Part shown: positions 35,692 through 46,700 of the stretch, one piece after another
Position numbering within the stretch: position 1 is the stretch's first letter
Layout of the letters: each line of letters starts with the position of its first letter
NCBI RefSeq assembly: GCF_954871325.1
Contig: NC_088777.1
Coordinates: 24,033,366-24,097,365 of the forward strand
DNA from: Gordionus sp. m RMFG-2023
Taxonomy: Eukaryota; Nematomorpha; Gordioida; Chordodea; Parachordodidae
Direction of reading: 5' to 3'
DNA: 64,000 nt
Translations under genes and position numbers: made by a program
Notes under the pieces: model-generated
Told to the model about the DNA's origin: nothing
Seen by the model: only the letters and a program-made list of their open reading frames with translations
Database searches by the model: none

Positions 35692-36516
35692 TATTTTATA
35701 AATTAAATATGTAAAAAAAGAGATAGTGAATAATTAAACCTTTAAAAAAGTTATTTCGTACTTTTCTTTTTCTATATCTTTTTAAATTTTGTTAAATTGT
35801 TCTTTAAATCTTAATTTTATAAAATCCTTATATATGAAAATATTTATAAAAAAAATAATATATATATATAGAATGAAAATTGTAAAAAAGAAATGTATAA
35901 ATTATTTTAGAAAAATGAAGTCTTTACAATAGTTTTTCATAATAAATTTTATCATTAATATTCTCTTTTTTCTATGTTTTATCATAAATTATTAATTTTA
36001 TTATCTGGATGTTAAACCTAGCTGCTATTGTCCACCATAGTTCCAAGTTAAATTGGCCATATATTTATTTCACTGAATCCAAAAGGCAACTTGAGCTATT
36101 GGTAACGTTAAATAATATTATATCAACCCAAGATACCTTAGCGAGATTAAAAACGTTACCAACTATGATTTTTTTACCTTAAAATTATAAAAATCCCCGT
36201 CTAGTTTTTTTGCATAGAGTATATTGAGGGTCAAGAATAAAACTTTGTATACATGTTCCTTAAAGCCATTGCTATATAAAATTTATCCGAAGTTTGTAAC
36301 TTAACTAGAAGTCACTCAATAAAGATTTACACAACATATATCACCTTGGAATAAAGTTTGTTCAGTCTGATTTGCATGATTATATAATGACTCCTGCAAA
36401 CTTTTCATATTAACAATTAGCAGCGATGTCAGTTGTAAGATAACGATTATAATCATTTTGACTTTTTATTGACAAATATTTGCGTATCAATTATTTTTAT
36501 AAAATATCCTTAATTG
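35692..36516. other. AT-rich stretch, no gene seen
   Basis: No coding or repeat ends recognised. Confidence 0.4.
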
Positions 36517-36759
36517 TAGGGATGCACCGATATATTTTATCAGGGCCTATATTTCATCTTTTTAAAATATATCGGTAATATTATAAAATTCTCTTATTCG
36601 ATAAAATGAAATCTTAATTTAAAAAAAAATTTATTTCAAATTTCAAAATATATTTGTTATTTATTATGTAGAATAATATTATTATATAAATAAGTGTTTT
36701 ATAAATAAAAATATTATATATACTTTTAGATTCTTGAATATAAACTATAACTGATCATT

Positions 36760-38822
36760 CAGTGGCGCAGCTTAGGACTGATTCATGGTAAGGGGGGGGG
36801 GGGGGGTAAAAGGAATTTTTTTTGGGGGGGGGGCTTCGCCCCCAAACCTAAAAATTTGTCAATTGTGCTTTATTAGTGTCTAACTACTATAGTAGCCAGC
36901 ATAAATGAAAAAATATTAGTAACAAAATTTTGGTCAAATTTATGATTAATACACGACTGAAAGCATTATTCTGAAAATTTTGTCAATGTTTAGTCAATTG
37001 TAAATTAATTCAATCCATTCGGTGTAGAAAGAAGAAAGAAATTCACTCAATATATCTTATTCTATGTTAAAAATAATTATTTTAATTAAATTTTTTCATA
37101 TAACAAAACTTTGCAGATAATTTCATTATAAATTTTATTTATTATTAAAATACTTTAGTATAAATAACACCCCTTTATTGAACTAATTTATTTTAATTAT
37201 AATATACAATAAATATAAATTTCAAAATGTAGAAATTTTATATAGATTATATTAAAAATTTATTCTAAATAACTATATTTAAAAAAAATAAAATTACAAT
37301 ATATGAGTAATTCTTCTACGGTATTTAAAAACATCTAATTTAACAATTATAATTAATACAAATGAGTATATTAATAAAACAAATGATTCTTATTAGAGAT
37401 CTGCAAAAGTAGGAAAATCTAGTTCGGGCCTAATATTTTTAAAAAAAATTCAGGCCGGGTTTTATGTTAAATTTTTTATGTAAAATAAAAATATTTGATT
37501 TTATTTATAAAAACTAGACGCCATATAACATATATCTTTTATTTTGAGTAATTATAAAAATGAATTTCTATATTTAAATAAATTCGGGATAGGCCGACAA
37601 AACTTTTTAAAATAAATTTGGGGTTCGGGCCGGCAAAAGTTTTTTAAAATAATATTGGGCCTGGCTGGGCTTGAAAAATTAGGCCCGATGCAGATCACTA
37701 ATTCTTATTGCAAATGGATTATTTTTATTAAAAATAGTATATTATAATATATAAATATTATGAATAAGAATTCATTATAATTACCGTTTGAATATAAAAA
37801 TTTTATGCTAAGAATATAATAATATAGCAATTTTATGATTTGAATTTATAAAGAGAGGTCTATTTTTCTCTGAAATATGGCTAATTATCAAGAATCAAAT
37901 TTTTATCTAGAATAATCTCCTTATAAATATTTAATATTGCGAATCCATTTAAACGGCTTCACCGGTGCTATTTCTTAAATAGGTTTTTAACCATTTCAAA
38001 GATGAAAAAGACCTTTGATTAGTGCAAGTGCTAATCGGTAAGGTAGCTAAGATAAAAAGCAATGTTTTGATATTAGGCAGGTAATTTAAAGTGAACCTAA
38101 ACATGGAAAGGGCCTGCAAAGCATATTTTGTTCTCAAAGATTACTCTATTCTGTCAAAATTTGACATCACAAGTAACTTATTATATGATCCTGATAATTC
38201 ATCAGAATAAAACACTGAGATTTTCTTAATATGCTCTCGCGTTTCAAGTCTATTTAGATTCAAACGGCAAGAATAAAAGCTGTTTACAATAAAATTGTGA
38301 AAATCTTTCCTTTAATTTGAAATAAAAATGTAATAAGGGGAGTAAAAATATTTACTTTATAAATATCATCAGTGGTAGATGCATCAATATTTAAGAGATT
38401 GGACTATCTAGAAACTACTCTAGGTTTAAAATTTTTAATCCCAAACATATTAGCAATCACCTTTACTTTCGCATTATTACCAAATTAAATGATTTTTCTT
38501 TTATTTAAAAATTAATTAAAATTTTTAAAACTATCTAATTAGTTTAACAATATAAATTTTATTATTAAATTTATAAATATCTAGCTAGAAAAAATTTATA
38601 ATATATTTTTATTGATATTTAATATTTTACATATAATTTTTAATATATATTTTTTTAACCATGTTATCATTTAAAATTGAAAATTCTTATTTGTTTTTTT
38701 TAAATATATTTCATTTTGATATCGTATGTATACAATTTTATTTATAAATTAAAACCGTTTTTTAAATAAAATTATTCGTAATAAGAAAAATAATTCTAAT
38801 TTTAGGAGGTTATGGGGGGGGG
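36760..38822 (-). mobile_element. ZMYM1-like hAT remnant (right terminus lost)
   Basis: Left terminus CAGTGGCGCAGC at 36760, followed by G tracts and a 'gggcttcgcccccaaacc' block. Flank TGATCATT on the left, GGATCATT on the right; uninterrupted relatives near 60770-60800 confirm this as the junction. Minus strand codes RPRVVSR-type text near 38420-38380 and the C-terminal TLLFILATLPISTCTNQRSF at about 38060-38000, then SLKWLKTYLRNSTGEA. Dead. Confidence 0.65.
37394..37700. mobile_element. hAT MITE, TAGAGATCTGCA family, perfect TSD
   Basis: TIRs TAGAGATCTGCA and TGCAGATCACTA. Perfect 8-bp TSD ATTCTTAT at 37386-37393 and 37701-37708. The inside has GGGCC/GGCCGG words in an otherwise AT-rich context. 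Confidence 0.85.
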
Positions 38823-38924
38823 GGATCATTATAATATATTTAAATGACTTACTATAGTATAGTTAATAGATGTTATACTATTAAAAAGTATATGAGATGA
38901 GTAGATAGATGATGTAGTGATGCA

Positions 38925-39092
38925 AAATCGCTCCATTTGAGCCGAATATTTTAGCCAAAAAGTTTGCCTAAGCCTCAAAATTTAGCTAATAGATGTCCAA
39001 ACCTTTGTGTTAGAACAAAATCTTCAGGCTTGCGTAATGTTTTTCTAAAAAAAATAGTGAGTTAGCCATTTTTAAAAATCGACTCAAAAGAT
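38925..39092. repeat. M2-family MITE
   Basis: CGCTCCATTTGAGCCG at the left and TTTTTAAAAATCGACTCAAA at the right, around AGATGTCCAAACCTTTGTG. Found at the same place in the CCGATA element at 41191, so it was carried along with it. Confidence 0.5.
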
Positions 39093-39180
39093 ATGCATTA
39101 AAAATTAAAACGATTAATTGCTTACAGAATACAAAATGATGATACATATTGGATCGGCCTCCAAAAAATGGTATCTGTAC

Positions 39181-39598
39181 TAGTGATCTGCATCGGGGCT
39201 AATTTTCCAAGCCCGGCTCGGCCCGAAATTTTTTTTAAAAAAGTTATGCCAGCCCGGCCCGAACCCGAAATTTTTTAAAATAGTTTTGCCGGCCCGGCTC
39301 GAATCCTAAATTTTTTTAAAAAAATTTACCGACCGGCCCGGCCCGGCCCGAATTTATTTAAATATAGAAATTAATTTTTATAATTACTCAAAATAAAAGA
39401 CATATGTTATATGTCGTTTAGTTTCAATAAATAAAATCAAATATTTTTATTTTACATAAAAAATTCAATATAAAATTGATAAATTTAGATATATTTAAAA
39501 AAATTTCGAAGATCCGACCCGGCCCAAACCCCATTATTCTAAATAAAATTAGGCCCGAGCCCGGCCCGATGCCTCGGGCCTAACTTTGCAGATCTCTA
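39181..39598. mobile_element. hAT MITE, TAGAGATCTGCA family
   Basis: TIRs TAGTGATCTGCA and TGCAGATCTCTA, flanks ATCTGTAC and ATCGGTAC (one base different). Rich in CCCGGCCCG-type words. Confidence 0.8.
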
Positions 39599-39900
39599 AT
39601 CGGTACACCCCAACATAATTGAAATAGACACTTCCAAAAATATAATACAAAGTATATATAAAATGTTTTTAAATACTAGCTTACTCATATACAATATGAT
39701 TTGTTGTAAAACATTCCCAAATTTTTGATGCAACTTTATTAAAAAATTATTTAACTTTATGCAATTATTGTTTTTTATACAAGTATATTTTAATAATACA
39801 TTTTCTTACACTCTTCTCTATATTTATATCCATTCGAAAAACGCTAGTGAAAGAAAAAACAAATTTTTTTACCGTGATACTAGATAAATATAATATAAAT

Positions 39901-40186
39901 TAGAGATCTGCAAAAGTTTTTTAAGAAAATTCGGGCTGGGTCGGGTCTTAGAAATTTTTTAAAATATATCTAAATTTATCAATTTTATGTTGAATTTTTT
40001 ATGTAAAATAAAAATATGTGATTTTATTTATAAAGTAGACGCCATATAACATATATCGTTTATTTTGAGTAATTATAAAAATTAATTTCTATATTTTTAA
40101 AAAAAAATTTGGGTTCGGGCCGTGCAAAACTTTATAAAAATATTTTGGGCCTGGCCAGGTTTGAAAAACTAAGCCCGATGGAGATA
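39901..40186. mobile_element. hAT MITE, TAGAGATCTGCA family, perfect TSD
   Basis: Starts TAGAGATCTGCA, ends in a decayed GATGGAGATA. Perfect TSD ATATAAAT at 39893-39900 and 40187-40194. Lies about 400 bp downstream of the clathrin stop codon. Confidence 0.8.
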
Positions 40187-40589
40187 ATATAAATCTATAA
40201 CAGTTTTTTGCTAAATTTTATAAGTTATTTACACAATAACTCAAACAAGTTAAAAAAATTAAGAAATAACAAATCATATAATTACTGTAAAAGTTCCAGT
40301 TGCTGATGAATAATTATTTTAATTTTATTTATATCTTTCTGAAGCATAATAAATAAATTTATTCTTCATAATCGAAAATTATATTGTTTTCATAACCCAA
40401 TGGTATCACAAAAAGAATTATCTGTAAAAATTTTAAAATTACATCTTACAACATTCATAACAAATAATTTTAAAAAAATATATTAAGTAATATTAGTATT
40501 ATCAAAAAAGTGATAAAAAATATGAATAAATATAAAAATATGTTTTTAAAAGATTATGAAAAGGGGATACATAAAAAAATAAAAGTATA
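40187..40589 (-). other. 3' flank / probable 3' UTR of clathrin heavy chain
   Basis: No coding. Several AATAAA words occur on the minus strand (for example reversed at 40324-40329), so a poly(A) site is likely here but cannot be fixed. Confidence 0.35.
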
Positions 40590-40723
40590 TTAATTATGAG
40601 GAATTCCATATGAAAATGGAGTCGGTTGATTTACATAAGGTGGTGCGCCCTGATTAAATTGTGTAACCGAGTTGTATATGGGTGGTACGATTGGACCTGC
40701 AGTTAACATTAATCTAGGTTGTT
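40590..40723 (-). CDS. CLTC: Clathrin heavy chain last coding exon and stop
   Basis: 134 nt ending in TAA. Begins [11 protein letters not shown] and closes with a P/Y/F/G-rich tail, ..PFSYGIPHN. Animal heavy chains carry QLMLTAGP here, the Hsc70 uncoating site in the family; here the Gln is Arg. The tail after the motif is short. Confidence 0.94.
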
Positions 40724-43700
40724 CTAAATTGCAAAAATCAATAATATAAATCATGCGCATTATTTACCTAATACAATATTTTCAGCTTTCATATCTTTAC
40801 GGGTTTCCTCGGATTCTTGCAATTTGTCAATCTAAATAAATATTTTGAATAAAATCTATAAAATTGGTAATACCTTTATAGTGCATTCCCGTAAAATTTG
40901 AATCATGTATGGCATAGCAAAATCCATAATGTTATGTCTCCAAGCTAATTCCAATATAACATCGGGTCTCAACAGATCGTAACAATGGTAAAGAGACGCT
41001 GAAAAGCATTCAAAACGTTTTTCATTCAAAAACCATTCTAATAATTCTTCCGCAATATCTCTGTCTCGAGACTCAGCAGCATATTCCATGGCATCCTTTC
41101 AATTAAATAATATGGATTAATATCTTTTTTTTTATTTTAAATATTTATAAACAGAAGCATTAAAAAATAACAATTTTATTACATTTTATTAGAGGTGTAA
41201 CGATATATGATTAGGTTATCGAATATTATAAAATTTTCTGATCAGATAAAATGGCATCTTAATTTTAAGAAAATTTATTTTAAATTTCATAATATATTTG
41301 TTTGTTACCCATTAATAGATTAATGATATTATATAACTAAGTGCTTTATCAATAAAAATATTTTGTACTTTTAGATTCTTGAATATACACTATAAATCAT
41401 TATAATATATTTTTATGGTTTATGTTGTATAGTTAAATTATAGATGTTATACAATTAAAAAGTAGATGATATAAGTGATCTATATAATGATGCAAAATTG
41501 CCATTTTTAAAAACTCGAGATTTCGTTAATAGATGTCCAAACCTTTGTGACAGCAAGCAAAATCTTCAGGCTAGCGTAATATTTTTCTGGATAGAAGTGA
41601 GTTGGTCGTTTTTAAAAATTGACTTAAATGGAACGATTTTTACTGCATTAAAAATTAAGATTAGTTGATTACAGAATACAAATCAGATATTTGGATCGGT
41701 TATCGGCCGATATCAATTTAATATATCGGCCGGGCTTCCAAAAGGTATAGGTCCCTACATTTTATATTTAGCTGTATATCCCAATTTGATTTTTAAAAAA
41801 TTAAAAGGCTGAACCAAACTATTTTATCCACCGATTCTATGAATTGATGCTTGGAATCTCATGAAGCTTTTAGATTAATAAAAAAAGTTTTTAATAAATT
41901 TGCCATCATTGGGATAAGAGTCATTCCATGACAAATCAACCACAATTCGGCCGACCCCCTTCGATTTTTTTAAAATTTGGTAAGCAAAGAAAGGTCAATG
42001 TAACTAAGAAATAGCCAAAATTTTAGCCTCCTAACATTTATATTTTTGAAGATATTAGGGTTCAAAATGGCAAAAATGACGTATTTTTACCATTATCTGC
42101 CTTCATTCAATTAAGCATATCTTAAAAACTACATAATTGTAAATAACAAATTTAATATCAAAATTACGTACAAAGATTCTAATTTTAGATAAAAAAATTT
42201 TTTTTATTTTTTTTCCAATTTCCGGTTATTTTATTTAATATATAAAAACTAAAAACGATTTTTCGGAAATAATACGACCTTCAATTTTTTTTAAAAATTT
42301 TGTAGACATTATTAAACTCTTCCTTAATATTTATAAAAAAAAATTAATCTGAGACGCGGCCATCTTCATTCTCAAAATCGATAAAAATGTTTAGAAAAGT
42401 GTATAAATATTTTCCCGAAAGGGGGCGTCTTTGTATAAAATTATATATTAATCAGTTTTTAATGGGTTTTCTTGAACTATTTGATATAATTTAAAGGATT
42501 ATTCATCTTGTAAGTGAAAATAACAATAAATGGGGCTTTCATTCAATTATAGAAATTGTCTATCGATAAAAGAAATTCAAATTATTACTTTATTTATAAT
42601 TTATTATAAAAATTTTTGCCCATATAACATATATTTAATAAATATTAATAAAATATGTTCAATTAAGTTTCGACTTCTTGAATATATGAATCAGAATCTT
42701 GTGCATTTCATATATGGCGCCCTAAATATTTAAAAAATTGATATAATTTAAATTTAAACTCACTTTCAAAGGATTCTAATTTTTCGGTAGCGCATTTACT
42801 TTCTTGTGACGACAATGTATAACTACGGCCAGTAGCATTTAACAGTGAAACTAATGTTAAGATATGACATTTGGGCAAGTAAAGAGTGTCGTCTATACTT
42901 GGAAATGTAAAGGAATTAGAAGGTCGGGATAGGTGTAAAAACTTTATATATATCTTCCTGGTTTTGATTTTTCATTAAAACAAAGCTAACCACCAATTAG
43001 AATAGTAAGGATACGTTAGGTATCCTGATATTTCTTCAATAATTATACTTTCATCATTAAATTATAACTATTCTAAAGTACTTTCTATTGAATTGGAATA
43101 CATTTAATTTTAAATTGATGTAGATCTGTTGGAATCAAGGTGTGTATTTTGTGTGTTCCAGATATAGATCTAGTTTTTGAAAATCTTTCCCTGAGTAATA
43201 GATCTTCGTAATCATAATTTATTTTGGTCATCTTCAAAATATATGGCATTAATATTTTCTTTAGCTAACTCATACAATTCATATGATGTGTACTTTGAGT
43301 AAGGCCTTGTAAACTAGCTATAGCGGCTAATCTTTTAACAGTGCCACCAATCCCATCACAAACACTTTTCCCGTGTGCTGTAGCAGAAAAATGCCATTTC
43401 GCCTGTACCCCGAAATCCATCTCATGATGGCAAATATTAATAAAATTTTTACGATTTTTATACTGTGCAGCGGATCCACCGGAAAATAAAAAATTTTATT
43501 TGGCCTACAAATTTTATTAATTAAAAAATTTACCAATGTTTTGTTGAAATTATGTACTGCTATTGTATTGTGTTGCAAAGATTCGGATATCATTACATAA
43601 TTTAGGCAACAAATATTGGCAAAATTATCTTTATAATATATAAGAAAAGGGTGAACAGTGGATTGAGCCCTATTCCAATGATAATTTTGTACTTCATAGT

Positions 43701-46700
43701 AAAGTATAAAGCTATAGTTTTCTTAAAAATCACAAAATTAAATATTGGTCTTCGTCTAAGTTCAATTTTAGATTGTTGATACAACGATTGTTGCGTTGAA
43801 ATAAAAAAATGGAGTAATAAAGATTTCATTTTTTCAAAAAAGGCATTGATAAATTCACCTACTGGTTTGGTTATTGTTTGAAGAGTGGTTCTATCTACGG
43901 ATAGCCATTGTTTGTATGTCGATGTCCTTAGAACGAAACAATATTTCTATTTGATCGCCTAAATGTGTTGATCCTAGACAATTATCACATTTGCCCATAT
44001 AACTGGATGGTTGAGGCGAATTACAAATTATTAAGTGTAAAATATGTTTGTATGTTTTAAAGGGCAACATATCATTGGTTAAATTTGATCCAATGATCAT
44101 TAATTTAAAATTTTGGTGTTAGCTGAAATCACATACATGTGTACCACTACCTCCAACGAGTATACAATTTTTGGGAGAATGCTTGGAAATTTCGAAAAAC
44201 CAATTTTAACATCAGGCCTCATTTCTTTCAAATTATCTAAAATTAATCTCTTATGTATGGTATTCTTTTTTCCGTCTTTGGTCAAAATCGAAACGCAATC
44301 TTTCTTGCCTGGCATAATTCTGCTTATTTCGTCCATACAATAAAATTATTGTATAATTTTAACTGTATATTCGTCTATAGTTTTTCCAGGCTTGGGGTTA
44401 GGTGTTGATAGAAATCAAAATACCAAGAAATTAATTAAAAAATGAATTAATATAGTGAGCATGTGTTATTGAATGATTAAAACCCTTTCGCGCCCGGAAT
44501 ATTTCCCATGAACAAAAAATACATGTACTTTGATATAAAATAATGATTTCGACAGGTTACTGATAAAATACGAAATAATAAATATTGTTTTATAAATTAA
44601 TATCTCTAAGTACCAACCATTAGTTTCTTTAAATATAAAAATTAATTGATTAAAAATTTTGATGACAAATGAACTCGCTGGGCGCGAAAGGGTTAAATAA
44701 TTTTAAATTTTTTATTTATTTTATTGATTGAAACTATTTATGGTTATTCTAATTTAGTAAGGCTATGCCGATTTTAGAAAATCCGATCCAATATTTATAT
44801 TGTTTTGGGTTATTTTATGATAATACTTTATTTTTAATCAGGATGCATGCTGGACAAAAATGTATTGTATCAAGGCTCACTTATTCCAAAAATAATTAGT
44901 TTTGGATAAATTTTCACATGTTCCAATATTATTATCTGCACTGCCCAAAATCTTTTTAAAATATATGAAGCATATACGTACTTTAAAAATGACTTACCTT
45001 GTATAACTTATCCTTTTTACACAACTCAACCGATTGTTTCCATCTATTATTGCCTTTGAAGAGGTAGGCGGCAATTCTTCGAAATTCAACAAGTTCGTGT
45101 CTTTCGAGAGCTTGGGCGAGGGCTATATTGTCAAAATTTTGATGAGTCTCGATGGACGCTTTTAGTCCATTGTAATCTTCCTCTAATATCGATAATTATC
45201 TAAATGTTTAATATATACAAATATAATAAGTTACCTTCAATAAGCAAATTGTTAAGGGCCTCATTGATGGCTTTATTGTTTAAGTTTTGTACAGATCTCA
45301 GGTAGGGTTTAACTAGTGCGATGTGCTTACTCTTGATAAACATATTAACGAACCGCGTGTGATCGAGTCTTGGTGAAAGAACAGTTAGTAGATCGTTAAT
45401 TAGCATTGGTTTGTAATCCAGGTAGAATTGGAGTGCTTGGTAATACAATTCAATGTTGGCAACTTTCGGAATAATATCCTAATAGATATTTATGTTATAT
45501 AAAGATGGTGAAAAAGATTAAACTTTAAAATGATTTTCTCTCCATGCATCAGTAGGGTGAGCGATCATGGTAGTCACAGCATTGTCATATTCCTCGTATT
45601 TATCATATAAAAACACCAATTCTGCCCATAAGTGAGCGCGATCTGCCGCTCTTAAAACCTGTATAATTAAAAATATAAGTTTCAGAATAAATAAATATAC
45701 TTTGGGAATATTGACACGCGACCAAAATAATTCTAAAAACTCTCTCATCTTTTTCGGTTTATACTTTGAGTACAAAATGGCTAATTCAGTAAACATACCC
45801 ATATGAGCCCTTTCTAACCCTATATTAATAAATAATTATAATGTATGGTGGCTTGAATATTGAAATGATTATGGTATATTCTATAAAATAGAAAAGTTTA
45901 AACATTATACCTAGAGCTATTCTTATTTTAATAATATTATTATAATGCCAATGATAAGCAATTAAGATAAATTCATTTTGCAAAATTAAATTTATATATA
46001 TATTATAATTATAAATTAGCTCAAATGTCATGAAAAATAATAAGTAGTGTTGCGTAGCGGAGATTTTAGGTGAAAAAATCGGCTAAAACTTAATTAGTCA
46101 AAAATTTTATGCGGTTAATCGTAGATATGCCCAGCATTGATTATTTTTTATTTTTAGTAAAATAATTTATTTTATATTATTAAAATGGATTTATTTATTT
46201 GATGTTTTTTAATAAAAAAAAATGATATGTTGTAATATTATTTTTGTTACATTTAATTAGGGATTTTCAAGCCCAAAATTTTAAGAAATTTTTTTTTTAA
46301 GTTTAGAAAGAGTTTGGTTTTGGACATTTTGATTTCGTAAGAATTTTAAATCTTTTTTGTAAATAAATCTTTTTTGTAAATAAATCTTTTTTGAAGGAAT
46401 TCTTTTGTGATTTTTTATAGTTTTTTTTAAACATTTTTGTAAAATTTTCTATTTTTTAAAGTATATTAAATGAGTGGTTTTTTCTAAGGAGTTTTTTTTT
46501 AAATATTTATATTAAACATTTTTATGTTATTTTATATGATCTTTTTAAGGATAATATTTAATGTGACAATTGTCATATTCGTTATTTTTTTTATTTTTTT
46601 GACACAAAAGGGTAAAAATAATATTTATATTGTAAAGATGTTAAATTATATATTCAATGAAGATGTTCCTTGGAAAAATGACAATTATCATAAAAAATAT

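Larger units (their letters stand above)
36517..39613. mobile_element. CCGATA-family hAT MITE with nested insertions
   Basis: Ends TAGGGATGCACCGATA (36517) and reversed ..GGGGTGTACCG near 39613. Flanks CTTAATTG and CATAATTG differ at one base. Holds 36760-38822 (ZMYM1-like hAT), 38925-39092 (M2) and 39181-39598 (TAGAGATCTGCA MITE). Without them it is about 600 bp, like the copy at 41191-41757. Confidence 0.65.
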
